A DNA stretch of 64,000 nucleotides from Tolypothrix tenuis PCC 7101 (GCF_002368295.1 NZ_AP018248.1:2601977-2665976); one strand, 5' to 3'; positions 17,607 through 26,811 are shown, counted from the stretch's first letter. Program-made: numbers and translations. Notes: a model not told the origin generated them from the sequence alone.

Positions 17607-19439
17607 TCAAATTCCCCAAATGAGGCTAAAACCAAAATTTGTACCGTCGGGTTCTGCGTTTAAAGTGCCTAAGCCACTTTGTCCAATGGCGTTAGTGGCA
17701 AAAATATCTAATCCGAAGCGAGAACTGGGTAAGAGGCGCAAGCCTGTAGCCCAAGTACTTCTTTCGCCATCTAAAATCGGGGTAAATTCGCCAATGAATT
17801 GCAGCCAATCTGCGATCGCCTGATTAATTCCTATCCCTATCCCTATACGCCTAGTCGATCCAAAAAATGCTCCCTTGGGATTAATAGAGATAGCCGTTTG
17901 AGAATTGAACTGATAGGTGATCGGCAACTCTGCGTACAAAGTGCCGTTGATACCACCTTCTTGTAACGCTGTTTCACTAATTCCTGCTAGCTTAGTACTG
18001 AGGGTGACACCATCCCCTCGTGCTTGGTCGAAAAACTTGAGTTTTATAGCACCGCCAATTTTGATTCCCGGCCCAGAGATATCATCTTCGGAAAAGCGAT
18101 CGCTTGAAGCAAATTGATCGACACTCAGCTCTAACTGTGAATCTTCCGTTAAGCCATAGGCTAGGGCAAAACTAGAACTACCATGTGTACCTAACCCTCC
18201 CCGAAATTGGTAATTGCCAGTTGATAAAGTACTCGCCGTTGAAAGTGTCAATCCATCAAATAGTAATGTGCGATCGCGGTAGGCAAGTGTGGTGCGGGGA
18301 ATATTACTAAAATTAGCTGCATACCCTTGCCCCAAATCAATAACGTGCTTGAAGCGAACGCCCAATAATAAATCATCGCCATCAGGAATAAAGCCTAACA
18401 AGCCTGTGGTAGGTGTAGCACCATAACTATTGGTAGCATAAACCTCTGCCCCGATTTTGGGGTTAAGGGTATAGTCTATACCCACAGTCCAAAGTAATTT
18501 ACGCGTGATAGAGCGGTCTTTGGCAATGAAAGTATTGCCTCCTGGCCCCAAAGGAGTTTGTATATTTGCAAACAAGTTAACTCTTCTAGAAGTTTGCCAG
18601 GTAAACCCTGTGCCAATATTGAAAAAAGTGCCAAAAAAATCTCCCCCAGCAACTTTATCTGGAAAGAAAACGACTCCTGGGGTGAAATGTAGTTGTAGAT
18701 TTGGAGATGCTTTGTAGGTAATTGGCAACTGCAAAGCACCAACTGGCTTGACATTAAAAAATGGTTGGTTGGGGCTATTCTTAAAAATTCCGGTATCTGA
18801 AGATATATGTAATAACTGAAACGCGCCTGCAATCCCAACAGCCCAAGAATTCTGGTTGAGAATTTTATACTTTAGCTTAGTGCCATAACTAATAGTTGCG
18901 AAAAAAGGACATTCGCTTCTGACTGGGCATTTTAAATAATCATCAAAAATATCGCCGGTAAAACCTATCTGAAAATTATCTGTGATTCCCCAGTCGAGAT
19001 TCAACTGATAGGTTTGCAAACCTGTACCGGAAACAGAACCATCTGTAGGCAGAACTTGCAAAAAACCAGCTTCCAACTGCACTGCACCCTTTGGTAATTG
19101 ATTGGCTGTTTCCAAGTTATGCAATTGAGTGGGCGGTGCTTGTAATGGAGAAAGCTGTACCTCTGCCTGCACATTCTGAGTTGAATTGTCACTCATGAGC
19201 CACAAAAAATTTGCGTCTCCCTGTTTTTGCAATTTCTCTGCTGGAATATCTGGAAAAGCGATTAGCGGTGCTTGTCCTTGCAAATCTTTGGCTTCAGTAC
19301 TAACAGGCGATCGCATTTGCGGAACTTCTTCTGTGGCTGCTTCTCGAGAATAGCTAGAGGTTACCCCCTCAGATGCATAACTGAGACTTGGATTAGCCAG
19401 AAACAGCAAACCACAGGAAAGGATTTTGATTTTATGCAT
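17607..19439 (-). CDS. Predicted outer-membrane beta-barrel protein, unknown function
   Basis: A 610-residue protein with a signal peptide (MHKIKILSCGLLFLANPSLSYA). A Pro/Gln-rich segment follows to about residue 110. Then come many alternating hydrophobic/aromatic strands with Gly and Asn/Asp turns up to a terminal aromatic pattern (FGFSLIWGI), as in outer-membrane barrels. The internal segments QLEAGFLQVLPTDG and LNLDWGITDNFQIGFTGD resemble transporter-like barrels of cyanobacteria. I do not recognise a named family. It is monocistronic, opposed to its neighbours, and bracketed by 96-bp direct repeats. Confidence 0.75.
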   Translation of the reverse strand: MHKIKILSCGLLFLANPSLSYASEGVTSSYSREAATEEVPQMRSPVSTEAKDLQGQAPLIAFPDIPAEKLQKQGDANFLWLMSDNSTQNVQAEVQLSPLQAPPTQLHNLETANQLPKGAVQLEAGFLQVLPTDGSVSGTGLQTYQLNLDWGITDNFQIGFTGDIFDDYLKCPVRSECPFFATISYGTKLKYKILNQNSWAVGIAGAFQLLHISSDTGIFKNSPNQPFFNVKPVGALQLPITYKASPNLQLHFTPGVVFFPDKVAGGDFFGTFFNIGTGFTWQTSRRVNLFANIQTPLGPGGNTFIAKDRSITRKLLWTVGIDYTLNPKIGAEVYATNSYGATPTTGLLGFIPDGDDLLLGVRFKHVIDLGQGYAANFSNIPRTTLAYRDRTLLFDGLTLSTASTLSTGNYQFRGGLGTHGSSSFALAYGLTEDSQLELSVDQFASSDRFSEDDISGPGIKIGGAIKLKFFDQARGDGVTLSTKLAGISETALQEGGINGTLYAELPITYQFNSQTAISINPKGAFFGSTRRIGIGIGINQAIADWLQFIGEFTPILDGERSTWATGLRLLPSSRFGLDIFATNAIGQSGLGTLNAEPDGTNFGFSLIWGI

Positions 19440-19801
19440 ATTTTTTCTGGGGCGATCGCTCTATTTCCAGATAAGAAACAGTATAAAAAAAATTCCATTT
19501 CCTTGAGAGCGACATGAAAATCACTGCCAGAGAGGTTTTCCGTTCTCAGTGTATTACTAAATGCCTACCCAATTTCACATTTGTATAGGATGAGATGGAT
19601 GAGGCAAGGGAGCAGGGAGCAGGTGAGCCAGCGCGGTCTTCTCCCAAGGGGAGAGGCTAACGCCAAGGGGGTTTCCCCCATGAGCGACTGGCGAATCCGT
19701 TCGACGAAGTCGTTCCCGACGGGTAGGAGAGCAGGGGAGAATTAATTAATGGCAAACCCCAATCACCCATTACCCATTACCTATTACCAATTACCCATTC
19801 C
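19440..19801. other. Spacer with 96-bp repeat and heptamers
   Basis: The 360-bp spacer holds the right copy of the direct repeat and its extra hairpin (19603-19740), then CCCATTA/CCAATTA heptamers at about 19757-19800. The promoter of the barrel gene should lie near 19450-19560, where AT-rich DNA is seen. Confidence 0.6.
19603..19698 (+). repeat. 96-bp direct repeat, right copy
   Basis: Same sequence as 17440-17535. The common sequence resumes a few bases later (AGGAGAGCAGGGGA). In this copy about 26 bp are inserted before that point, including a CGAC-GAA-GTCG hairpin, so one repeat seems to be nested in another. Confidence 0.9.
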
Positions 19802-20212
19802 CTACTCACTAACCTCAGCCGCTTGGTTACTGTGACATTGAGTACATAACCCAAAAAACTCGAGAGTGTGGTAAAAAATTTTAAATTTATGCTTTTCTTG
19901 CAACTTCTCTTCTAAGTCATGCACTGGGCATTGATTAATGGGAATAGAAACACCACATTGCAGACAAGTGAGGTGATGTTTATCTTGTTGCGCTAGGCTA
20001 TAGAGGGCTTCACCATTTGCTAGAGTTCTGATTTGTACCAGACCTTCCATTTTTAAGGCTTCTAAAGAGCGGTAAACAGTTGCTAGTCCCATACTCTGAT
20101 TACGATTACGTAATTCTACGTAAATATCCTGCGCGGAAATACCTTGTTTAATGTTTTTCAACAGGTTCAAAATTTTATCCTGACTGCGGGTGCGTATGGC
20201 TCTCATAGACAA
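19802..20212 (-). CDS. zur: Fur-family regulator, probably zinc-responsive Zur
   Basis: A 136-residue metalloregulator with an N-terminal winged helix (SAQDIYVELRNRN, LATVYRSLEALKMEGLV) and a C-terminal metal/dimer domain with HHLTCLQCG near residue 80 and CTQCH near 127, which would form the structural Cys4 zinc site. The sequence resembles the cyanobacterial Zur (FurB) branch more than FurA or PerR, judged by recall only. It is divergent from purS with 139 bp between. I saw no clear Zur box there. Confidence 0.75.
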   Translation of the reverse strand: MSMRAIRTRSQDKILNLLKNIKQGISAQDIYVELRNRNQSMGLATVYRSLEALKMEGLVQIRTLANGEALYSLAQQDKHHLTCLQCGVSIPINQCPVHDLEEKLQEKHKFKIFYHTLEFFGLCTQCHSNQAAEVSE

Positions 20213-20351
20213 TTATTTGAATTTGCCGCTGTGGTTGAAGCCTTCATACTGGCTAACTGATAAATTAACTGTAGTCGCTTCCTAATCTTATTTTCACTCA
20301 GTTGGAACAGAAAGTTATAGTATAGCGATCGCAGCATTCAGCGTTAAGCCC

Positions 20352-20630
20352 GTGCAAAGTAAGTATTTAGCTAAAATTTTCGTGACACTTCGTCCCTCGG
20401 TTTTAGACCCAGCTGGTGTGGCTGTACAATCTGGCCTCAAACAAATGGGATACGACAACGTAGAACAGGTGCGGATTGGTAAGTATATTGAATTAACCAT
20501 CACCTCAACCCAAGAGGCTAAAGCCCGCCAAGAACTCAATAACATCTGTGACCAAATGCTAGCAAATCCGGTAATTGAAAATTACCGCTTTGAATTAATC
20601 GAAGTCGAAACACAGACGGGAGTGTTTTAG
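20352..20630 (+). CDS. purS: Phosphoribosylformylglycinamidine synthase subunit PurS
   Basis: A 92-residue small subunit of the three-part FGAM synthase (PurS/PurQ/PurL), fourth step of purine synthesis. It has the typical pattern FVTLRPSVLDPAGVAVQSGL and VEQVRIGKYIELTI. Translation begins with GTG at 20352. purQ follows in the same direction after about 130 bp. purL is not in the window. Confidence 0.96.
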   Translation: MQSKYLAKIFVTLRPSVLDPAGVAVQSGLKQMGYDNVEQVRIGKYIELTITSTQEAKARQELNNICDQMLANPVIENYRFELIEVETQTGVF

Positions 20631-20718
20631 CAATTGGGGTTTGGTAATAGGTAATAGGTAATTGGTAATCGGAGACAAGGAAGAAATAATCAAAATCCTT
20701 GACTGTTGACTTTTGTAC

Positions 20719-20738
20719 AGACGCGATTAATCGCGTCT
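20719..20738. repeat. 20-bp perfect palindrome, copy 1
   Basis: AGACGCGATTAATCGCGTCT, preceded by TTTTGTAC. An identical palindrome with the same TTTGTAC lead lies at 48012-48031. It is between purS and purQ. Confidence 0.85.
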
Positions 20739-20761
20739 CTCCAACTCTTGACTTTTAACAA

Positions 20762-21439
20762 ATGACAAAATTTGGTGTTGTTGTTTTTCCGGGTTCTAAT
20801 TGCGATCGCGATGTTGCTTATGTCACCAGAGACTTGCTACAGCAACCGACTCGCATGGTTTGGCATCAAGAGACGGATATTGCTGATTTGGATGTGATAG
20901 TCATCCCTGGTGGCTTTAGTTACGGGGATTACTTGCGTTGTGGTGCGATCGCTCGTTTTTCGCCTGTAATGCAGCAGGTGGTTGAACATGCCCAAAAGGG
21001 TAAATATGTCTTAGGTATTTGCAACGGGTTTCAAGTATTAACTGAAGCAGGATTGCTGCCAGGTATATTAACCAGAAATCAGGATTTGCATTTTATCTGC
21101 GATCGCCTTCCTCTCAAAGTTGAGCGCACCAATTTGCCTTGGACGCAGGGTTACACAACTGATGAGATTATCACTGTGCCTGTTGCTCACGGAGAGGGCA
21201 GATTCTACGCTGATGCAGCCACCCTCGCAGAATTGGAAGATAACGGGCAAGTTGTTTTCCGCTACGCAGGTGAGAATCCCAACGGTTCATTAAATAACAT
21301 TGCTGGGATTTGTAACCGCCAAGGCAACGTTTTAGGGATGATGCCACACCCTGAACGAGCCTCCGATCCAGTGTTAGGTGGTAATGATGGTTTACGGATG
21401 TTTCAAGGCTTACTGGATAAAGTAGCTGCGATCGCCTAA
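20762..21439 (+). CDS. purQ: Phosphoribosylformylglycinamidine synthase subunit PurQ (glutaminase)
   Basis: A 225-residue class I glutamine amidotransferase that supplies ammonia to PurL. The nucleophile Cys is at about 87 in VLGICNGFQ, and the catalytic His-x-Glu lies in MMPHPERA near 196. VVFPGSNCDRD at the N-terminus is typical. The start ATG is well placed after a repeat-filled spacer. Confidence 0.97.
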   Translation: MTKFGVVVFPGSNCDRDVAYVTRDLLQQPTRMVWHQETDIADLDVIVIPGGFSYGDYLRCGAIARFSPVMQQVVEHAQKGKYVLGICNGFQVLTEAGLLPGILTRNQDLHFICDRLPLKVERTNLPWTQGYTTDEIITVPVAHGEGRFYADAATLAELEDNGQVVFRYAGENPNGSLNNIAGICNRQGNVLGMMPHPERASDPVLGGNDGLRMFQGLLDKVAAIA

Positions 21440-21757
21440 ATTCAGTAGGGTCATCACAATATTTATGACCTCAAAATCATCTCTACCCAACAAAATTACA
21501 ATCTGCTACTAAATCTTGTGGGGTGGGCATCTTGCCCGCCTCATTATGTAATACCAATTTAAAAAAGTGACAGATCATGTAGGATGCGTTAGCGATAGCG
21601 TAACGCATCCGTGCCACATCTGAGATTTTTTCAGAAATAAAATCGGATTACTATATAACCGTATTATTGCTGAAATTAGAATTAATAAAAATACTATTTA
21701 TTCCTTTATCTTACTCAGAAATCAGCAATTAGACTATCCCAGGTCGCATAATTAATA
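21440..21757. other. Spacer downstream of purQ
   Basis: 318 bp. It holds the dispersed palindrome-bearing element at 21578-21659 and an ATACCAATTT motif at 21551 like the MITE ends. No gene or clear terminator is seen. Confidence 0.6.
21578..21659 (+). repeat. 80-bp dispersed element with GGATGCGTTA palindrome, copy 1
   Basis: GGATGCGTTA and TAACGCATCC flank GCGATAGCG (21582-21610), followed by CTGAGATTTTTTCAGAAAT and AATCGGATTACTATATAAC. The same series occurs in reverse complement at 39361-39443 with few differences. Confidence 0.85.
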
Positions 21758-22135
21758 TTGAAGATGATTGATCCCTACAACTTTGAAGATGAAAACTTTG
21801 ATTATGATCCAGAGGATTTATTTCCCCAAAAACGCATTAGCCAAATGACAGAAGGCGAAAAGCTACACCGTTTTAAACGTTTTTTCGACAGTAGCAGCCG
21901 TGCTATTTTACAAGATTGTCTGTTTCGCATTCTCAATCATGAAGATGGTACTGGCACTTTGCAAATTCTTTGCCCCAACGAAGTTATGCAGCAACGCCTC
22001 AGCAAGAAAAAACGTAAAATCACTAATAATATCAACACTTGCTGGAACCATATTAAATGGTTTGCCTTATGTGTTGAGCAAAACTGTGAAATACATTGTC
22101 AAACTTTTGACTTAAATGGCGATTTAGTCAGATGA
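21758..22135 (+). CDS. Hypothetical acidic protein
   Basis: A 125-residue protein with a strongly acidic N-terminus (NFEDENFDYDPEDLF) and a C-terminal part with LHRFKRFFDSSSRAILQDCLFRI and TLQILCPNEVMQQRLSKKKRKI. Two ATGs (21758, 21764) are possible. I do not recognise the family. It is followed at 22201 by another small gene on the same strand. Confidence 0.65.
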   Translation: MKMIDPYNFEDENFDYDPEDLFPQKRISQMTEGEKLHRFKRFFDSSSRAILQDCLFRILNHEDGTGTLQILCPNEVMQQRLSKKKRKITNNINTCWNHIKWFALCVEQNCEIHCQTFDLNGDLVR

Positions 22136-22200
22136 AGGCTAAAGGCTGAAGTGTGAAGTATAAATTGAACAAACAGAAAACAACAAACAATAAATAAAAA

Positions 22201-22455
22201 ATGCCTAAAAAACAGAAATTTCCTTACCTTTTGGGTTCTAAATGGACAGCCCAGCAAAAAGTAGATGGTTGGCGACATTTCCAAGTGGTTAATCGCAAAA
22301 ATCAGGGTAAATGGGTTTATGCAGAATTGGTTTCTGCTTGCGACCCAAATGTCCGTTTTTGGATGAATGCGAAATTATTACAAGATAACTCTCAGTGGCA
22401 ACCTGGCTGGCAACCTTTAAAAGAAATCAACCAAATTGAAAGCGAGGTGTCTTGA
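22201..22455 (+). CDS. Trp-rich small protein (TIGR02450-like)
   Basis: An 84-residue protein with regularly spaced Trp residues (GSKWTAQQ, DGWRHFQVV, GKWVYAELVSACD, RFWMNAKLL, QWQPGWQPL). This matches my recollection of the TIGR02450 family of small Trp-rich proteins. Function unknown. Same strand as the preceding gene, 65 bp apart. Confidence 0.75.
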   Translation: MPKKQKFPYLLGSKWTAQQKVDGWRHFQVVNRKNQGKWVYAELVSACDPNVRFWMNAKLLQDNSQWQPGWQPLKEINQIESEVS

Positions 22456-23232
22456 ATAGGGGTTTGGTAATGGGTAATGGGTAATTGGTAATTGGTGTTT
22501 GTCATTAATTATTTCTCCCCCTGCTCCCTGCCCCGTTGCTTTTCCCAGTCCCCAGCCCCCAATCCCTCGATAATTTAAAAATTTAATAATTTGTTGCATA
22601 TTAAAAATCACTTGCATCAACAATGGCTGCGAACACATCTAATGAAGTGAAAGGTTGCAGCTATAAAAGCAAGATTTTCTTAAATATCGCAGAATTTCAG
22701 CCTCAGGTCGCCCTTCGGGTTCACTGACCGCACAAGCTAACCCACAGCTAGGAAGCTAATTTCTGGACTTTAGCCAGCAGTTTCTAGCCTGTGGGCGTTT
22801 TTATTGAGGTATGGAGAGTTATTTGGTATTCCATCCTTCCAAGACTGAATCTCTGTATTCCCCAGTGGAATTAAGTATTTATGCCTCTCATCCACTGACA
22901 ATAGCATAAGCAAAATCAATGGAAGCCATAGATATTAGTTGATTTATAGCGTTTGTCTTTTGTTACTAATTTTATAAAAATAAAATATAAATAATTAATT
23001 TTGATATAAAAACTACTTTTTAAAGCTTTTAATAGAATTTATAAATAAAATTTATTTTAATTCATTTTAAATATCTATATAGCTTCTATTTTCATATTCT
23101 CAGCCCCTTTATTTTCCTTGTAGTTTGGACAATAATGAAAGCACAAGACCTCACGCATCGCCATTTCAGGCTAGGTGAAGGCAAATGTTTCAGCCAAGAG
23201 TTTGAAAATAAACTATTAAGAGGCAAACAAAC
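22456..23232. other. Long spacer upstream of chlL
   Basis: 777 bp with a short GGTAATG/GGTAATT heptamer run (22466-22492), a structured, terminator-ended segment (about 22700-22802, listed separately) and a very AT-rich stretch (about 22960-23090). The chlL promoter should lie in the latter part. Confidence 0.6.
22700..22802 (+). ncRNA. Candidate structured RNA ending in an intrinsic terminator
   Basis: Two successive hairpins. The first is GGTC/GACC at 22706-22729 enclosing CCC-TTC-GGG. The second is a long stem in which CCCACAG plus CTAG (22741-22751) pairs with CTAG, a bulged C and CTGTGGG (22784-22795), enclosing CTGG/CCAG, and is followed by CGTTTTT. It could be a small RNA, a transcribed leader, or only the terminator of the upstream pair. 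No promoter was identified. Confidence 0.5.
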
Positions 23233-24099
23233 GTGAAACTAGCAGTTTATGGAAAAGGTGGAATCGGCAAATCCACAACTAGCTGTAACATCTCAGTCGC
23301 CCTAGCAAAACGCGGCAAGAAAGTACTACAAATTGGCTGCGACCCTAAACACGATAGTACTTTTACACTCACCGGATTTTTGATTCCGACGATTATTGAT
23401 ACTCTGCAAGAAAAAGACTATCACTACGAAGATGTCTGGCCGGAAGATGTAATCTACAAAGGCTACGGTGGCGTTGATTGCGTGGAAGCAGGTGGCCCGC
23501 CAGCAGGCGCTGGATGTGGTGGTTATGTTGTCGGTGAGACCGTGAAATTACTGAAAGAACTCAACGCGTTTGATGAGTATGACGTAATTTTATTTGATGT
23601 ACTTGGTGACGTTGTGTGCGGCGGTTTTGCAGCGCCACTCAACTATGCAGATTACTGCATGATTGTTACCGATAACGGCTTTGATGCTTTGTTCGCCGCC
23701 AATCGGATTGCTGCTTCCGTGAGAGAGAAAGCTAGAACTCACCCACTCCGTTTAGCTGGTTTAATTGGGAATCGCACTTCCAAGCGCGATTTGATTGAAA
23801 AATATGTAGAAGCAGTACCAATGCCAGTGTTGGAAGTTCTACCTTTAATAGAAGATATTCGAGTTTCTCGGGTTAAGGGTAAAACTTTGTTTGAAATGGC
23901 AGAATCTGACCCTTCTTTGAACTACGTTTGCGACTACTACCTCAACATTGCCGACCAAATTCTCGCACGTCCAGAAGGGGTAGTACCAAATGATGCCCAA
24001 GACCGTGAATTGTTCTCTTTATTATCCGATTTTTATCTAAATCCGAATAAACCCCAGGTGCGTAATCCGGAAGAGGAATTAGACTTGATGATTGTATAA
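23233..24099 (+). CDS. chlL: Light-independent protochlorophyllide reductase, ATP-binding iron-sulfur subunit L
   Basis: A 288-residue NifH-like protein that feeds electrons to ChlN-ChlB to reduce protochlorophyllide in the dark. The P-loop GKGGIGKSTTS is at 8-18. The cluster-binding Cys residues sit in AGAGCGGYVVG (about 95) and DVVCGGF (about 130). The start is GTG at 23233, preceded by AAGAGGC. It is followed by a DUF5331 gene and chlN on the same strand; chlB is not in the window. Confidence 0.98.
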   Translation: MKLAVYGKGGIGKSTTSCNISVALAKRGKKVLQIGCDPKHDSTFTLTGFLIPTIIDTLQEKDYHYEDVWPEDVIYKGYGGVDCVEAGGPPAGAGCGGYVVGETVKLLKELNAFDEYDVILFDVLGDVVCGGFAAPLNYADYCMIVTDNGFDALFAANRIAASVREKARTHPLRLAGLIGNRTSKRDLIEKYVEAVPMPVLEVLPLIEDIRVSRVKGKTLFEMAESDPSLNYVCDYYLNIADQILARPEGVVPNDAQDRELFSLLSDFYLNPNKPQVRNPEEELDLMIV

Positions 24100-24130
24100 A
24101 TCATCAAAATTCCAGGATGGGGAAAATAGT

Positions 24131-24829
24131 ATGGCTTTTTTTCATAGCTTTACAGATTCATTAAAGCAAAAATGGTTGGAGTTTTTCCAGGCTAATCGTG
24201 ACTGGATTACTCTACATATGGAAGTGGAATCAGTGTACACACCCGATGGAGGGAAGCGACCACCTTCTTACCTCATCCTGGGAGTTGCCAACGCGTTAGA
24301 ACCAAAACTAGCGCAGTTAATGCTACCCTTTTCCAAACTTAATCCTGACGCTGATACTTTAATTGAAGTATTGGATTTGCATTTTGACCCAGACATAGCT
24401 CTTGGTAATCGCGTAAATCCTAGAGATTTAGATAATTATCACTACCAAGCTGCTGCTGTTGCTGAAGAAAGCGCCCATCATCATACAGAGAACAATCCTC
24501 AAAGCAATGGCTTTGCTAATGTAGCGGTTGCTCAAGAATTTACGATTGTGAGTGGGCTAAACGGGAATAACTCACAACAAGCTGCTGATGAAGATGAATT
24601 TGGTGATATTTCCTTCGAGACAACATCATCAGAAATCAAGCTGGATGACCAAATACTGGAAGATTTAGAGTCACCAGATGAAAACGCCTTCAGTGACGTG
24701 TTATCAGATGTTTGGGGTGACGAAACATCGCTACACAAGGGTGATGCAAGTAATGACTTTTTAGGGGAAGAACTGCCAGCTGGCGTTTTCGATGATTCAG
24801 AAATTGCCCGTCTCTTCCCCAACGCTTAA
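24131..24829 (+). CDS. DUF5331 protein between chlL and chlN
   Basis: A 232-residue protein with a conserved-looking N-terminal block (MAFFHSFTDSLKQKWLEFFQANRDWITLHM, about 1-110), then a His/Asn-rich and acidic, disordered-looking tail with many Asp/Glu/Ser. The ATG at 24131 is preferred because the N-terminal domain starts there; the frame is open back to 24092. It is 31 bp after chlL and 155 bp before chlN, so a shared transcript is likely. The DUF5331 assignment is by recall. Function unknown. Confidence 0.8.
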   Translation: MAFFHSFTDSLKQKWLEFFQANRDWITLHMEVESVYTPDGGKRPPSYLILGVANALEPKLAQLMLPFSKLNPDADTLIEVLDLHFDPDIALGNRVNPRDLDNYHYQAAAVAEESAHHHTENNPQSNGFANVAVAQEFTIVSGLNGNNSQQAADEDEFGDISFETTSSEIKLDDQILEDLESPDENAFSDVLSDVWGDETSLHKGDASNDFLGEELPAGVFDDSEIARLFPNA

Positions 24830-24984
24830 TTTTTTAGCGTTCCTGTTGAATTTAGGGTTTGCTGGCTGGTGCTATGTACCACATATCACAGGAGTTTGGG
24901 GGAAGAAATGTTTCTTTCCCCACATACCTGCCCTATGTTCGCCTGCCTTGTTCGCTTTAAATATCAAGGGGAGAAATAACCAAA

Positions 24985-26388
24985 ATGACTGTCGCTCAAC
25001 AACCAGAAGCTTTAAACTTTGAGTGTGAAACTGGGAATTACCACACCTTTTGCCCTATTAGCTGCGTGGCGTGGTTATACCAAAAAATTGAAGATAGTTT
25101 CTTTTTGGTGATTGGAACCAAGACTTGTGGGTACTTCCTACAAAATGCGATGGGGGTAATGATTTTTGCTGAACCCCGTTATGCAATGGCAGAGTTGGAA
25201 GAGGGAGATATTTCGGCACAACTGAATGATTATGAAGAGTTAAAACGGTTGTGCTTACAAATTAAACGCGATCGCAATCCTAGTGTAATCGTTTGGATTG
25301 GTACTTGCACCACCGAAATCATCAAAATGGACTTGGAAGGCTTGGCTCCCAAGCTGGAAGGTGAAATTGGGATTCCCATCGTCGTTGCTCGCGCCAACGG
25401 TCTAGATTACGCCTTTACCCAAGGGGAAGATACTGTCTTAGCTGCAATGGCTAATCGATGCCCCGATAAGGCCCCTGTGGCGGAAACAGATAAAAACGAA
25501 CGCAACGCTATTTCTAAACTGCTCAACTTTGGTAAGAAAAAAGAAGAAGTAGTCCAAGAAGAATCCCAATATGTAGACCATCCTCCCTTGGTTCTCTTCG
25601 GCTCCCTTCCCGACCCTGTGGTAACGCAGCTCACCTTAGAATTGAAGAAGCAAGGCATCAAAGTCTCCGGCTGGCTACCTGCGAAGCGCTTCACTGAACT
25701 GCCAGTACTGGAAGAAGGCTATTACGTCGCTGGTGTCAATCCCTTCCTCAGCCGAACTGCTACTACCTTAATGCGTCGTCGCAAATGCAAACTCATCGGC
25801 GCACCTTTCCCCATCGGCCCCGATGGTACCCGCGCTTGGGTTGAGAAGATTTGCTCTGTGTTCGGTATTACTCCCACAGGCTTGGATGAACGGGAAGCAC
25901 AAATTTGGGCTGGTTTGGAAGAATACGTGAAACTAATTCGCGGCAAATCAGTATTCTTCATGGGCGATAACTTACTGGAAGTTTCCTTAGCGCGGTTCCT
26001 GGTGCGCTGTGGGATGACAGTTTCCGAAATTGGGATTCCTTACATGGATAAGCGCTATCAAGCTGCTGAATTGACCCTACTGGAAAATACTTGTAAAGAA
26101 ATGGGTGTACCCCTGCCGAAGATTGTTGAAAAGCCAGATAATTACAACCAAGTTCAGCGTATTTATGAATTGAAGCCAGACTTAGTCATTACTGGTATGG
26201 CTCATGCTAATCCGCTTGAAGCCAGGGGTATTAACACCAAGTGGTCTGTAGAATTTACTTTTGCTCAAATTCACGGCTTTGGTAATGCGCGTGACATTTT
26301 AGAATTAGTAACTCGTCCCTTACGTCGCAATAACAGTTTGAAAGATTTAGGTTGGGATAAGTTGGTTAAGGAAGAAGCCAAAATTTAG
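24985..26388 (+). CDS. chlN: Light-independent protochlorophyllide reductase subunit N
   Basis: A 467-residue NifD-like subunit of the catalytic NB component. The N-terminal Cys ligands for the bridging [4Fe-4S] cluster occur in FECETGNYHTFCPISC and GTKTCGYF, within the first 50 residues. The domain GTCTTEIIKMDLEG near 110 is typical. An insertion near 170-195 (KLLNFGKKKEEVVQEESQ) is charged and probably a surface loop. The ATG at 24985 follows AGGGGAGAAA. Confidence 0.98.
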   Translation: MTVAQQPEALNFECETGNYHTFCPISCVAWLYQKIEDSFFLVIGTKTCGYFLQNAMGVMIFAEPRYAMAELEEGDISAQLNDYEELKRLCLQIKRDRNPSVIVWIGTCTTEIIKMDLEGLAPKLEGEIGIPIVVARANGLDYAFTQGEDTVLAAMANRCPDKAPVAETDKNERNAISKLLNFGKKKEEVVQEESQYVDHPPLVLFGSLPDPVVTQLTLELKKQGIKVSGWLPAKRFTELPVLEEGYYVAGVNPFLSRTATTLMRRRKCKLIGAPFPIGPDGTRAWVEKICSVFGITPTGLDEREAQIWAGLEEYVKLIRGKSVFFMGDNLLEVSLARFLVRCGMTVSEIGIPYMDKRYQAAELTLLENTCKEMGVPLPKIVEKPDNYNQVQRIYELKPDLVITGMAHANPLEARGINTKWSVEFTFAQIHGFGNARDILELVTRPLRRNNSLKDLGWDKLVKEEAKI

Positions 26389-26503
26389 AATTTCAATTTT
26401 AATCAACAATACTGAGTTACAAGTGCTGAGTCCTGAATCTTTTCTACTTCACCCAGTCCTCCGCACTTAAGACTCAGAACTTAAAAGGTAACACTATCTA
26501 TTT

Positions 26504-26530
26504 AAGGGTGAACGTAAAGTTCGCCTTTTT
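26504..26530 (+). terminator. Intrinsic terminator after chlN
   Basis: GGTGAAC pairs with GTTCGCC (one G-T pair), extended by A-T pairs, around a GTAAA loop and followed by TTTTTT. It ends the chlL-chlN transcription unit. Confidence 0.85.
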
Positions 26531-26574
26531 TCTTGAAAATGTTGGCTATATTTTCATCCTTAACACTTTATCCT

Positions 26575-26811
26575 TCAGATCACAGCTTCATCGCGTTTAC
26601 AATCCACAACAATCTCAAAGGTAGTGTTTGGTATTACTTGGCGTAAGTGTCGCAAATAGCCATCAGCATCAGAACGGCTGCGGAATCGAGCCACAATTAC
26701 TGGGTCTGTATTGGGAACAATACGAGTAATGGCCCAAGTATTAAGGCGTTGTCTATAGCCTTTAACTTGATTTTCTGTTGTGGAAGCTGGATATTCGGTA
26801 TTTTGTGGCAT
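26575..26811 (-). CDS. Small hypothetical protein
   Basis: A 78-residue protein (ending NTTFEIVVDCKRDEAVI) with WAITRIVPNTDPVIVARFRSRSDADGYLRHLRQ, which looks like a single small alpha/beta repeat of SPOR-like character. I do not recognise a named family. It is convergent with chlN. A hairpin lies in its upstream region (26841-26884). Confidence 0.65.
   Translation of the reverse strand: MPQNTEYPASTTENQVKGYRQRLNTWAITRIVPNTDPVIVARFRSRSDADGYLRHLRQVIPNTTFEIVVDCKRDEAVI

Noticed and set aside
20213..20351. Zur operator between zur and purS
   Set aside because: Only loose AT-rich half-sites (TGATAAATTA) are seen, not a convincing inverted repeat.
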